This document shows positions 39,886 through 48,410 of a stretch of DNA of 62,330 nt, piece by piece. The first letter of the stretch is position 1. The number at the start of each line of letters is the position of its first letter. This DNA comes from Streptomyces sp. DvalAA-14 (GTDB lineage Bacteria; Actinomycetota; Actinomycetes; Streptomycetales; Streptomycetaceae), in NCBI RefSeq assembly GCF_900091855.1, contig NZ_FMCH01000543.1:1-62330 (forward strand), in the 5' to 3' direction. Made by a program: the position numbers and the translations under genes. The notes under the pieces are model-generated. The model made no database searches and was not told where the DNA came from. It worked only from the letters and a program-made list of their open reading frames with translations.

Positions 39886-40752
39886 GTGGAGATATCCGAC
39901 CTCACGCGCGCGATCGCGGCTGCGACTTGGGTCGCCGCGTCACTTGACCTGCCAGCCGACGACGCGGTCGTTCTCCACAACTCGAACAGGCTCGCGCTGC
40001 GGCTGACACCGTGCGACGTCCTTGCCCGGGTCGCCCCAGGGGGGCATGGGGCTGCACGGTTCGAAGTCGACCTCGCTCAACGGCTCGCGGAGGCCGGATG
40101 CCCTGTGGGCGCCTTGGAGCCTCGGGTGGACCCGCTCGTGTACATGCGCGATGGCTTCGCAGTGACGTTGTGGACCTACTACGAGCCCGCGACACCTCAC
40201 GTCTCAGCAGTCGACTACGCCGAGGCGCTGGAGCGGCTGCACGCCGGCATGCAGGAGGTCGATGTGCCGAGCCCCCGGTTCACTGATCGGATCGCGCAGG
40301 CGGAAGAAGTCGTTGCCAACCCGGATCTCTCGCCGGAGCTCGCCGACGCAGACCGCGTGTTCCTCAGCAGCAGACTGGAAAGCCTGCGCCGGGCGATCGA
40401 GAACCGCGGCGCCGTGGAGCAGCTGCTCCACGGCGAGCCGCATCCGGGCAATGTGCTCAGCACGAAGAGCGGCCCGTTGTTCATCGACCTCGAGACGTGC
40501 TGCCGTGGACCGGTCGAGTTCGATCTCGCTCATGTTCCAGAGACGGTTTGCGGGCATTACCCGAGCCTTGACCAAGGACTGCTGGACGAGTGCCGGCAAC
40601 TCGTCCTCGCGATGGTCGCGGCGTGGCGTTGGGACCGTGGCGACCAGTTTCCGAACGGGAGGCAATTCGGGGAAGAACTCCTTCGCCTGCTGCGCGAGGG
40701 TCCCCCCTGGCCGACACTCGACGCAGTGACCAGGCAACTGGACGGCCGGTAG
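39886..40752 (+). CDS. Aminoglycoside-phosphotransferase-like (APH family) kinase
   Basis: A 288-residue protein with a kinase-like fold: N-lobe LRLTPCDVLARVAP (Lys of the usual VLK replaced here), and the catalytic Brenner loop QLLHGEPHPGNVL in which Glu stands where most members have Asp. The metal-binding FIDLETCCRGPVEFDLAHV follows. It could phosphorylate a small molecule or sugar alcohol; resistance should not be assumed. GTG 39886 has no ribosome site; CAAGAT six bases upstream could be a -10 box, allowing leaderless translation. Confidence 0.8.
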   Translation: MEISDLTRAIAAATWVAASLDLPADDAVVLHNSNRLALRLTPCDVLARVAPGGHGAARFEVDLAQRLAEAGCPVGALEPRVDPLVYMRDGFAVTLWTYYEPATPHVSAVDYAEALERLHAGMQEVDVPSPRFTDRIAQAEEVVANPDLSPELADADRVFLSSRLESLRRAIENRGAVEQLLHGEPHPGNVLSTKSGPLFIDLETCCRGPVEFDLAHVPETVCGHYPSLDQGLLDECRQLVLAMVAAWRWDRGDQFPNGRQFGEELLRLLREGPPWPTLDAVTRQLDGR

Positions 40753-41161
40753 GAATCCCCGAGGGTACATACCGTGATGTCCGGGCTTCGCCAGATTCGC
40801 CAGTGCCACCAACCCTGACAATTCGTTGCCGGTGCCGCGAATCTTGGCCGGACCGTTGGAGAGCCCGGCCAGGATTGCAGGGGGGTGCCCCGCGGGCCCC
40901 GCGAGCGTCACGGGTCAACAGGGCCCGTCACGTACCGCCACCGGCAGCGGCGCCTCCCATCCGTGAAACCTGGCGCGTACCGCCTTGGCGACCTCCGCCG
41001 CCTGCTCGGGCCACGGCTGCGGAACCATCGAGATCCCGGCCCCACCCTCGCGACCGGAGGCAGACAGAAACCGGCCGCACCACGATCATCTCGCAGGCCG
41101 GCAATCCACAGCACACTCAGCGCATGACCACCAGGGTCGGGCAGGAAGAAGAGGCTGATAT

Positions 41162-41179
41162 CGTTCTGTTAACAGAACG
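41162..41179. promoter_or_regulatory. 18-bp perfect palindrome before the XRE-cupin gene
   Basis: CGTTCTGTTAACAGAACG is fully self-complementary and lies 17 bases before the regulator's ATG, the expected place for an autoregulatory operator. Chance occurrence in a 70% GC genome is unlikely because half its bases are A or T. Confidence 0.65.
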
Positions 41180-41195
41180 GCGGGACGGTGGTGGG

Positions 41196-41753
41196 ATGTC
41201 GGCGGACGAATCGCTGGGGGCCAAGCTGAAGGGGCTGCGCAGGGCGAGGGGTTGTTCCCTCTCAGAGTTGTCCCGGCGCAGCGGTGTCGGTAAGGGCACG
41301 ATTTCGGAGCTGGAGAACGACCGGCGCGGCGCACGGCTGGACACGCTGTTCGCGCTGACCACCGCACTGGAAGCCCCGCTCGGTGCCCTCATGCCGGACG
41401 GCGCTCTTGACACGACGTCGGCGGTGCAGGGGGATTCGGTCGCGGCGACGCTGCTGACCCGGTGGCCGACGGAGGAGTACCTGGTCGAGGTCTACCGCGC
41501 CACGCTCAGCGAACGGCGCCAGGAATCGGCCGCGCACGCAGCGGGTGTGCGCGAGACCGTGACGGTCGTGCGAGGCCGGGTCCGCGTCGGCTGCGTCGGT
41601 GACGAACGAGAACTGGGCGAGGGGGAGAGCCTGCGCTACCGCGGCGACGTGCCGCACCGGTTCTCCGCTCTCGGCGCCACCACCGACGTGCTCCTGCTCA
41701 TGCACTACCCACCACCTCCGCCGAGCGACGATGGAAGGGAACACTCAGGATGA
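41196..41753 (+). CDS. XRE-cupin transcriptional regulator
   Basis: A 185-residue protein with an N-terminal XRE helix-turn-helix (GAKLKGLRRARGCSLSELSR, with SGVGKGTISELEND) and a C-terminal cupin barrel (SLRYRGDVPHRFSALGATTD). This two-domain type represses catabolic or resistance genes and binds a small ligand in the cupin. ATG 41196 is chosen because the palindrome would otherwise lie within the coding region and the domain starts at once. The stop overlaps the next start (ATGA at 41750-41753), so it is co-translated with the YbaK-like gene. Confidence 0.88.
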   Translation: MSADESLGAKLKGLRRARGCSLSELSRRSGVGKGTISELENDRRGARLDTLFALTTALEAPLGALMPDGALDTTSAVQGDSVAATLLTRWPTEEYLVEVYRATLSERRQESAAHAAGVRETVTVVRGRVRVGCVGDERELGEGESLRYRGDVPHRFSALGATTDVLLLMHYPPPPPSDDGREHSG

Positions 41754-42238
41754 CCGTGGACCGGCAACTGCCCACCCGCAGCCGGATCGTGCAGCAGCAA
41801 CTCGTCGATGCGGGACTTACGGCGGTGGTGCGCGAGCTCCCCGGCTCCGCCCGCACCGCGGCTGAGGCGGCCGCAGCGCTCGGGTGCGGGGTCGGTGCCA
41901 TCGCCAGCAGTCTCCTGTTCCTCGTCGACGGGGAACCGCTGTTGGTCATGACCAGCGGCCGGCACCGGGTGGACACCGGCGTGCTCAAGCAGGCCGTCGG
42001 CGCGGACGAGGTGTCGATGGCCACGGCCCAGCAGGTGCGGGCCAGTACGGGGCAGGCGATCGGCGGGGTCGCGCCAGTCGGACACCCGACGCGCCTGCGT
42101 ACGGTGATCGACGAGGCGCTGCGGCAGCACGAGACCGTCTGGACGGCGGCGGGGACGCCGCACACCGTGGTGCCCATGACCTTCGACGACCTCGTCACGC
42201 TGACCGGTGGTACGGTCTGCCGGGTCGCTCTGGACTGA
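41750..42238 (+). CDS. YbaK/EbsC-family aminoacyl-tRNA deacylase
   Basis: A 162-residue protein of the YbaK/ProX editing-domain family: ALGCGVGAIASSLLFLVDGE, the conserved Lys in DTGVLKQAVGADEVSMATA, TGQAIGGVAPVGHP and a C-terminal PMTFDDLVTLTGG. Family members hydrolyse mischarged Cys/Ala-tRNA(Pro) or similar in the cytoplasm. It is in an operon with the XRE-cupin regulator, sharing a 4-base overlap, and is probably controlled by the palindrome at 41162. Confidence 0.9.
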   Translation: MTVDRQLPTRSRIVQQQLVDAGLTAVVRELPGSARTAAEAAAALGCGVGAIASSLLFLVDGEPLLVMTSGRHRVDTGVLKQAVGADEVSMATAQQVRASTGQAIGGVAPVGHPTRLRTVIDEALRQHETVWTAAGTPHTVVPMTFDDLVTLTGGTVCRVALD

Positions 42239-42266
42239 CCGTCCGCCGCACCCCACGTGGGAGTGT

Positions 42267-42491
42267 TCAGCCCAGCCGTTCCTTCATCGCGAGCAGACGG
42301 GCGCGGCTGAGCTCGGCCGCCGCCCGGCCGTCCTTGGCCGCGAAGGCGTCCAGCTCGCGGGCATGGGTGTCGTGGTCCGCGTCACCGCCGAAGGCCCCTC
42401 GGATGCGGAGCATCTCGATCATGGCCTCGGTCCCGCTTCGACCCCGTCCCTCGACCACGGAGACGATGTCGCACGTCCAGTGCCGCGTCAA
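42267..42491 (-). CDS. Small hypothetical protein
   Basis: A 74-residue frame; the segment EAMIEMLRIRGAFGGDADHD plus HARELDAFAAKDGRAAAELS and a final RARLLAMKERLG looks like a genuine helical protein. The first 20 residues are less convincing, so the start is uncertain. No family recognised. It is convergent with the YbaK-like gene, 28 bases apart. Confidence 0.4.
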   Translation of the reverse strand: MTRHWTCDIVSVVEGRGRSGTEAMIEMLRIRGAFGGDADHDTHARELDAFAAKDGRAAAELSRARLLAMKERLG

Positions 42492-42669
42492 CGGGAACCT
42501 GCGGGAGCCGGATCCCTCGCAGCGGCCGTCCTGCTGTCTCCGGAAGAAGCCGGGATGAGCAGATCAGCTGACCCGGCGAGGGTGATCAACAACCCGAGAC
42601 AACGCCCTCTCCGACTTTGCCGAGGTCCTGGTGCGCCCGGGTGGCAGCTGGGCAGGCTACTTTGCTCGG

Positions 42670-43110
42670 GTGAGTCTTCTTGATGATGTTGCCGAGCGCG
42701 ACGGCTGGCGGTGCTGGGTGTGCGACGAACCGGTCGACCCCGACAAGTCGGTGAACGACCTGCGGGGGCCCAGCGTCGACAGTCGGACCGCCGACCGGAA
42801 GGCCAGGGTCGCCGAGCGGCTCGCGCACCGCGGGTGCAACACCCGCAAAGGCGCGGTCAAGGTAGTGATCGCCTGGCCGGACCGCCTGTACGTGGTCGAA
42901 CCCGCGCCGCTGATCACCGTTGCCGGGAGGCTGGAGCGCAAGGGGGGCCGCGAGATTGTGGGCCGTTGTCCGACCAGGCGTGACGCCCAGGAGGCGGCGG
43001 ATTGGCTGCTGGACCGGTTCTCACGGCTGGTACCGGGCCTGCCGGTGACCGCCGACATCGAGGCGGGCGCCGGCCAGTTCCTCGTCATCCTGGCCACCAG
43101 CCGCCGCTGA
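42670..43110 (+). CDS. HNH-like zinc-finger protein of unknown function
   Basis: A 146-residue protein. The first half has a treble-clef pattern: GWRCWVCDEPVDP (CxxC), a DSRTADRKARV stretch, and LAHRGCNTRKG, the usual last part of HNH nuclease motifs. The second half is a small alpha/beta domain (YVVEPAPLITVAGRLERKG, DAQEAADWLLDRFSRLVPGL). The arrangement suggests nucleic-acid binding or cleavage, but the catalytic His pair is not fully canonical. GTG 42670 is chosen because the next residues lead straight into the motif. Confidence 0.6.
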   Translation: MSLLDDVAERDGWRCWVCDEPVDPDKSVNDLRGPSVDSRTADRKARVAERLAHRGCNTRKGAVKVVIAWPDRLYVVEPAPLITVAGRLERKGGREIVGRCPTRRDAQEAADWLLDRFSRLVPGLPVTADIEAGAGQFLVILATSRR

Positions 43111-43179
43111 CCACGTGCCGCCCCGGCCACCTGGGTGGTGTGCGGGCAATCGTCGGCGGTCCGTCAGCGGCGGCGCGTC

Positions 43180-43530
43180 CTGACGCTGCGGAAGCCCCGC
43201 TGTGGGACTGTTCGAGCTCGGGCCCGCAGAGTTCCCGGTGCCAGCGCAGCAGTGTGGTTGGCGTGACGGCGAAGACCTGGCGCCATCGCCCGCGAGGGAC
43301 CAATCGCGAGAACGTGGTCAGCCGGATCCGGTCGGCCGGCCCGTAGTGGACCCGCGCGATCTGACGGCGCAACACTGGTTTCTCGTGCCGGAGCGCCAAC
43401 ACCTCCGCGTCCTTGGCCACGCGGCTGCGCAGCAGGGAAACGGGCACGATGACCAGATTCCTGGCCAGGGCGGTGACGTGAGCCGTCGCCGCATGCAGGG
43501 CCACACCCGCACTGTTCTGCCAGCGGTGAA
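43180..43530 (-). pseudogene. Integrase-type transposase N-terminal fragment
   Basis: The minus strand reads KDAEVLALRHEKPVLRRQIA, YGPADRIRLTTFSRLVPRGR and FAVTPTTLLRWHREL, the DNA-binding start of an IS481/IS3-type transposase, and then loses similarity. The catalytic domain is absent. Confidence 0.7.
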
Positions 43531-43939
43531 CACCGGCCCGGCCGGGTTCGACGATCACTACCGTGCGGACTCATGACGACGATTACGACGCGTACGGTCG
43601 AGTACCCGGCCGACGGTCTGACGATGATCGGGCACGCTGGCAGCGGTCGGCACCCAGCCGCAGCATGTCGTCCGCTCGGTGGCCTACGTGCGCAGCGCTG
43701 CCTTCGTGTTGGTCCTCGGTCCGAGCTGCGAGGCACTCGGACCCGGCCCAGTCGCGTCTGGCATGGGCGGCCGGCGCCGCGTCGCGCGCGGTGCGAACCG
43801 GGACGCCGTGTCGGCGGCCCGGTTCCTGGGGCATGCCGTGGGTCGAGACCGGCCTGCCCGGGACCGTGCCCGACAAGAGCCGCCGAGGCCCTCGGCGGAC
43901 TCGCGAGAGCTGCGGCCTCAGCCGGCACTGCTCGGGTAG

Positions 43940-44095
43940 TCGACGAAGGAGTTCGGCGAGCCAGGCCCGGACGGCCTTCGAACGGTGGGCCGAGTGCCGG
44001 TCCACGACCGGATGAACCTTGCGGTCGAAGTGGCCGACGAGCAACTCCAGCAGTTTCCGAGCAACTACGCCCGCAGCTCGGGGATCCAGGGTCAA
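43940..44095 (-). pseudogene. IS630-family transposase fragment
   Basis: A short minus-strand frame, LELLVGHFDRKVHPVVDRHS and AHRSKAVRAWLAE, matches the second catalytic Asp region of IS630-type transposases. The rest is frameshifted or lost. Bases 43531-43939 show no other recognisable gene. Confidence 0.7.
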
Positions 44096-44139
44096 GGCCC
44101 GTCTAGACTTCCGAGACCTGGTGACGGAAGGCTGGCGCT

Positions 44140-44703
44140 ATGCGGAGACTGCTCTACGGCATGAACGTGTCCCTGGACGGCTATGTCGCCGCGCCCGGCG
44201 ACGACCTCAGCTGGAGTAGGCCGAGCGACGAGCTGTTCCAGTGGTGGCTCGACCAGGAGAGCGCGATCAGCCTGTTGCTGTACGGGCGCAGGCTGTGGGA
44301 GAGCATGAGCGCCTACTGGCCGACCGGCGACCAGCAACCGGGCGCCACCCCAGCGCAGATCGAGTTCGCGCGGAACTGGCGGGACACGCCAAAGGTGGTG
44401 TTCTCCTCGACGGTCGACAAGGTCGACTGGAACGCTCGCCTGGTCGCCGGCGACGCGGTCGCGGAGATCACTCGGCTCAAGGCCGAGGACGGTGGGCCGA
44501 TGCGGGTCGGTGGCGCAGCGCTCGCCGGGGCGGCGATGCGGGCCGGCCTGATCGACGAGTACGCGATCGTCACCCATCCGGTCCTGGTGGGTGACGGCAC
44601 ACCGTTCTTCGCCGCGCTGGAAAGCTGGGCGAACGTGAACCTGGTGGAAACACGGACGTTTCCCGCCGGCGTGCTCCTGACCAGGTACGAGACGAGGCGC
44701 TGA
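44140..44703 (+). CDS. Dihydrofolate-reductase-like protein (RibD C-terminal family)
   Basis: A 187-residue protein typical of the YyaP/YwjB group: MNVSLDGYVAAPGDDLSW at the start, LLLYGRRLWESMSAYW, then KVVFSSTVDKVDW, a Gly-rich cofactor loop (MRVGGAALAGAAMRAGLIDE) and HPVLVGDGTPFF. It should be a NADPH-dependent reductase; the substrate is unknown, and few members act on dihydrofolate. GGAAGG precedes ATG 44140. Transposase fragments flank it on both sides. Confidence 0.88.
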   Translation: MRRLLYGMNVSLDGYVAAPGDDLSWSRPSDELFQWWLDQESAISLLLYGRRLWESMSAYWPTGDQQPGATPAQIEFARNWRDTPKVVFSSTVDKVDWNARLVAGDAVAEITRLKAEDGGPMRVGGAALAGAAMRAGLIDEYAIVTHPVLVGDGTPFFAALESWANVNLVETRTFPAGVLLTRYETRR

Positions 44704-44727
44704 AAGCGGCCCACGGCCAGGAGGAGC

Positions 44728-44983
44728 GGGCGTTTCGGATGCGGTCCTCGCCGCGGGCCCGGCGGCGGTTGCGGAGTTGGAGGTCGGCGAGCTGCCCGCT
44801 TTTGGTGTTGGTCGCCAAGCAGGTCAGGTGATCGCCGTCGAGGTCGGTGAAGCGCAACTGGGCTCCGGAGTGAGGCCATTCCTTGCGGACAAGGAGGAGC
44901 GGCTCCGCGTCGCCCAGCAGCTCGAAGAAGGTCGCGTTGTTGTCGTGGTTCGCGGCGACGGGGTGCGACAGAAGCTCTGCCAC
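44728..44983 (-). pseudogene. IS1380-family transposase fragment
   Basis: The minus strand carries NATFFELLGDAEPLLLVRKE, PHSGAQLRFTDLDGDHLTCL and RRARGEDRIRNAR, a conserved middle part of IS1380 transposases. Both ends are lost. Confidence 0.75.
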
Positions 44984-45003
44984 CTGTCTGACAACACTTA
45001 GGG

Positions 45004-45065
45004 AGAACGTTCTTTCTTGACAGGTGTGCCTGGAGGCGTAATGCTACGTCGAGAGAGAACGTTCA
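45004..45065 (+). promoter_or_regulatory. Promoter with two AGAACGTTC operators before the membrane-protein gene
   Basis: AGAACGTTCT (45004-45013) lies just before a perfect -35 TTGACA (45017-45022); TAATGC (45039-45044) follows at 16 bases as a likely -10. A second AGAACGTTCA is at 45056-45065, around the expected transcription start. The same operator/-35 arrangement occurs at 47551-47598. Confidence 0.65.
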
Positions 45066-45176
45066 GTCCTAGCACAAGCCCAGCGGCTCTGTCCTTGCCT
45101 CCCTGCGGAGGAGGGGACCGGGGCGTTGCCCGCGGCGTCGCACTTTCGCTCTTCGGTGCCGCTCGAGAGGATCATC

Positions 45177-45530
45177 TTGACCACCGTTGACTTGCCCTCT
45201 GCTCGCTCGCCTGCGGCTGTCGGCACACTCGCCCCGGCTTTGCGACAGCTGTACTTCGCACGGTCCGGCTTCGCCGCCGTTTGGGCCGCACTGCTGTTCG
45301 CCAACAAGTCCCACCTCGGGGCCGACCCGGCCGTCGCCGGCGCATCGGGAGTTCCGGCCTCCCTGCGTGTGTGGGGCGCCTGGGCGATCGTTTCCGGAGC
45401 CGGCCAGCTCATCGTGGGGGCGTCCGCCTCGAACCCGAAGCTGGCAACGGTGGGCGGCTACGCCATTCTCGGCGGAACATTTTTCCTCGTCTCGGCGCAG
45501 CGTCTCGGCCGCGCCCCCCGAGCGGACTGA
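45177..45530 (+). CDS. Small integral membrane protein, unknown family
   Basis: A 117-residue protein with three to four hydrophobic segments (FAAVWAALLFANKS, VWGAWAIVSGAGQLIVGASA, ATVGGYAILGGTFFLVSA). The size is like DoxX or DUF4267-type proteins, but I cannot assign one. TTG 45177 is the likely start since GAGAGG lies six bases upstream. It follows the AGAACGTTC promoter and is 87 bases before the molybdoenzyme gene, so the two are probably one transcript. Confidence 0.65.
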   Translation: MTTVDLPSARSPAAVGTLAPALRQLYFARSGFAAVWAALLFANKSHLGADPAVAGASGVPASLRVWGAWAIVSGAGQLIVGASASNPKLATVGGYAILGGTFFLVSAQRLGRAPRAD

Positions 45531-45617
45531 CATGGACACCGCGTTGTGTGACGACATCGTCTCCGCATTCGCCGTCCTGGTCCTCCCGGGCCGGGTTACC
45601 ACCTCGACGGAGGACAG

Positions 45618-47261
45618 ATGAGCGAGCAGCCCGGCGGCATGCAGGGCAAGGCCGTGGACAGTTCGGCGGCGGATCCGGAAGGAGAGGACGCACAGCAAGA
45701 GTCCGGTTCCCCGACAGGCAAGAGGCGCTTGGCCGCTCTCGGTGGGTGGATCGCGCGTGGGGCGCTGGTCGGCCTGGTGGCTGCCGGCGCTGGGCTGGCG
45801 GCGGGCGAACTGGTTGCGGTGGCTACCGGAGCAGAGTCTTCGCCTGCGGTGGCGGCCGGGACCTGGGCGATCAGCGTCACGCCCACGTGGCTTGAGCAGT
45901 TCGCGATCCGCAACTTCGGCAGCAATGACAAGCTGGCGCTGCAGACCGGGGTCTATGTGACGGTGGCGTTGGGGGCGGCCGGCCTCGGTGTGCTGGCCCG
46001 CGCTCGGCTGACCATTGCGAGCGTCCTGACCGCGGTGTTCGGCGTGGTCGGTGGAATCGCCGCGGTCACGCGACCGGCCGCGAATACCAGTTGGCTGCTT
46101 CCCTCGCTGCTCGCCGGACTCGTGGCGGCGTCGGTGATGCGCTGGCTGACGACCATGTCACTGAAGGAATCGGCCCCTTCTGCCGAGTCGAGCGGGAGGC
46201 GCCGCTTCGTGCTCGGCACGTTGGGTACGGCTGCGGGCGCGCTCGTCGCCGGATTTGGCGGCGACGCGTGGATCAAAAAGCGCTACGACGTTTCGGCGGC
46301 GCGCGCGAAGGTGGTGCTGCCGGTCCCGGCGACCGTGCTGCCCCAACCGCCCGCCTCTGTGCACCCGGACGTGAAGGGGCTCGGGTCGTTTTTCACTCCG
46401 ACCTCTCAGTTCTACCGGGTGGACACGGCGCTTGCTGTCCCTCGGGTGGACCCGGGCTCCTGGAAGCTGAAGATCCACGGCATGGTGGACCGCCCGTTCG
46501 AGATCACCTTCGAGGAGTTGCTCTCCTACAGGTTCGAGGAACACGACATGACCTTGACCTGCGTGTCGAACCCGGTGGGCGGACCGTACGTCGGCAACGC
46601 GCGGTGGCTCGGCACGCCATTGGCACCGCTGTTGCGCCGCGCCGGCGTCCGCCGCGGGGCGGACATGCTCTTGTCCACCTCGACCGACGGCATGACGATC
46701 GGCTCACCGGTCGAAGCGGTGCTCGACGGCCGGCAGGCAATGCTGGCGATCGCGATGAACGGTGAGGCACTGCCGATCGAGCACGGGTTCCCGTGCCGGA
46801 TGCTGATCCCCGGCCTGTACGGATACGTGTCGGCCACCAAGTGGTTGACGGATCTGGACGTCACCACGTTCGCCTCCTCCGACGCATACTGGACGCCGCG
46901 TGGTTATTCGCCGCAGGCCCCGGTCAAGACGGCGTCCAGGATCGACGTGCCGGCTACCGGGGCGACGGTATCGGCCGGGACCGTGGTGCTCGCCGGCACG
47001 GCCTGGGCTACCCACCGGGGCCTCGCGGCGGTAGAAGTGCAGATCGACAACGGGGCCTGGCGGGAGGCGATGTTGGCGACGTCGGACACCCCGGACACCT
47101 GGCGGCAATGGTCGTATCGGTGGGCGAATGCTCCCAAGGGTTCGCATAAGGTCAAGGTGCGCGCGACCGACGGCACCGGCACGGTGCAGACCTCGGCCGT
47201 CCAGGATGTGGTGCCGAACGGCTCCACGGGTTACCACACCATCACCGTCAAGGTTTCCTGA
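45618..47261 (+). CDS. Membrane-anchored sulfite-oxidase-like molybdopterin oxidoreductase
   Basis: A 547-residue protein. The N-terminal 190 residues hold about four to five membrane helices (ALVGLVAAGAGLAAGELVAV; VYVTVALGAAGLGVLARARL). A basic RRRFVLGTLGTAAGALVAGF stretch follows. The sulfite-oxidase-type Moco domain (about 225-430) includes MTLTCVSNPVGGPYVGNARW with the molybdenum-ligand Cys and MLIPGLYGYVSATKWL. A C-terminal Mo-co dimerisation domain ends the protein. It should carry out oxygen-atom transfer at the outer face of the membrane. ATG 45618 follows GGAGGACA. It lies between a small membrane protein and a COG4315-like lipoprotein, suggesting a redox module. Confidence 0.92.
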   Translation: MSEQPGGMQGKAVDSSAADPEGEDAQQESGSPTGKRRLAALGGWIARGALVGLVAAGAGLAAGELVAVATGAESSPAVAAGTWAISVTPTWLEQFAIRNFGSNDKLALQTGVYVTVALGAAGLGVLARARLTIASVLTAVFGVVGGIAAVTRPAANTSWLLPSLLAGLVAASVMRWLTTMSLKESAPSAESSGRRRFVLGTLGTAAGALVAGFGGDAWIKKRYDVSAARAKVVLPVPATVLPQPPASVHPDVKGLGSFFTPTSQFYRVDTALAVPRVDPGSWKLKIHGMVDRPFEITFEELLSYRFEEHDMTLTCVSNPVGGPYVGNARWLGTPLAPLLRRAGVRRGADMLLSTSTDGMTIGSPVEAVLDGRQAMLAIAMNGEALPIEHGFPCRMLIPGLYGYVSATKWLTDLDVTTFASSDAYWTPRGYSPQAPVKTASRIDVPATGATVSAGTVVLAGTAWATHRGLAAVEVQIDNGAWREAMLATSDTPDTWRQWSYRWANAPKGSHKVKVRATDGTGTVQTSAVQDVVPNGSTGYHTITVKVS

Positions 47262-47550
47262 CCGGCGGCGAGGGCGGTGTGCGACACGACCGGGCGTCCA
47301 GCCGCGTCCGCTCGGCCCGTCTGCTGCCCGCGGTGGTCTCCGTCCCGCCTCAACGTCTCACCTGCGCTTGAGGGTTGGTCGAGACCCGTCCATGACCGGT
47401 AGGCCGGCCTAGGCGACGACTCGGTATCGCCTCGGTATCGCCTTGTTCGCCGGAGCAGGCTCGCGAGCCCGATGTGGGCGTTCGTTGCAGGCGTCGACCA
47501 AGCGGCATCACAGGGCGCTGTTCTTGGCCCCGTTGGCGCGTCTCGATCTG

Positions 47551-47598
47551 CAAGATAGAACGTTCGGTCTTGACTTACGCTTTGAGACACATTAGATT
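47551..47598 (+). promoter_or_regulatory. Promoter and operator before the lipoprotein gene
   Basis: A near-perfect 22-bp palindrome spans 47551-47572: CAAGA arms (CAAGA/TCTTG) around AGAACGTTCG. It overlaps the -35 TTGACT (47570-47575); TAGATT (47593-47598) is the -10 at 17 bases. A TetR-family repressor is the usual binder of such sites. No such regulator gene is adjacent. Confidence 0.7.
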
Positions 47599-47669
47599 GA
47601 CCGCTGTATCGAATGCGACATATGCGGTTCGGTGAATCAGTTTTATCGCAAATAGGTAAGGACGGTTTC

Positions 47670-48224
47670 ATGTCCCGTAGGACTTCAGTGCGAACGGTTG
47701 GCTTCGCCCTGTCACTCGCTGCCTTGGCGACGTTCGCGGCAGCATGCGGCAGCTCATCCGATGACTCATCGGCTGCTGCCCCCAAGACGAGTGCGGCGAG
47801 TTCGGCCGACTCAGGTTCGACGACGGCTTCAGCGGCGCCGAACTCGGCCGACTCGGATTCGAAGCTGGTCTTGAAGACCGCGAAAGGAAGTGCCGGCATC
47901 TGGCTCACGGACTCTGCTGGACGCACGCTGTACTCGTACACCAAGGACAAGGCAAACGCGTCCAACTGCTACGACGCGTGCGCCACGAAGTGGCCCCCGC
48001 TCACGACGACCAAAGCGGTGACTGTGACCGGCCAGTACACCGTGCCGAAAAATCTGGGCACCATCACCCGGACGGACGGCAAAAAGCAGGTCACCTACGG
48101 CGGCCACCCGCTGTACTACTTCACGGGCGACACCGCTCCCAACCAGATCAAGGGCCAGGGCGTCGACGGTTCATGGTTCCTCATCGGACCGATCGCCAAC
48201 ATCATGAACGGGACCAAGCCGTAA
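47670..48224 (+). CDS. COG4315-like secreted repeat lipoprotein
   Basis: A 184-residue lipoprotein. Signal peptide with lipobox TFAAACGSS (Cys about residue 26), a Ser/Ala/Asp-rich linker of about 45 residues, then a paired domain: [20 protein letters not shown] with [14 protein letters not shown], and [20 protein letters not shown]. These LYTF-type repeats with a CxxxC motif are found in COG4315 proteins of unknown function, often near molybdoenzymes or cytochromes. AAGGA lies about eight bases before ATG 47670. It has its own promoter with the operator shared with the 45-kb genes. Confidence 0.87.
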   Translation: MSRRTSVRTVGFALSLAALATFAAACGSSSDDSSAAAPKTSAASSADSGSTTASAAPNSADSDSKLVLKTAKGSAGIWLTDSAGRTLYSYTKDKANASNCYDACATKWPPLTTTKAVTVTGQYTVPKNLGTITRTDGKKQVTYGGHPLYYFTGDTAPNQIKGQGVDGSWFLIGPIANIMNGTKP

Positions 48225-48299
48225 CAACCGCCGCATGGTGCTACGGCGCTTGGAGCATGACTCGCGTGGCGCTTCGCATGTTGGTTTGGTATGTGCCGT

Positions 48300-48410
48300 A
48301 TAGCAGGGCGGCCTTCGTCTGAACACGACACCGGCTCCAGTCCAGTTCCCCGCGCGCGCCGAGTTCGTCCAGGACCAGCCGGTACAGCTTGGCGATGACT
48401 ACCGAATCAC
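48300..48410 (-). pseudogene. Trace of an IS5-type transposase
   Basis: A minus-strand frame reads VIAKLYRLVLDELGARGELD and WSRC, the conserved segment just before the first catalytic Asp in IS5 transposases of Streptomyces. Only about 35 residues remain. Between here and 48856 I see no other gene. Confidence 0.5.

Noticed and set aside
41124-41195. Earlier ATG (41124) as start of the XRE-cupin gene
   Set aside because: It would place the perfect palindrome inside the coding region and add 24 residues unlike the family.
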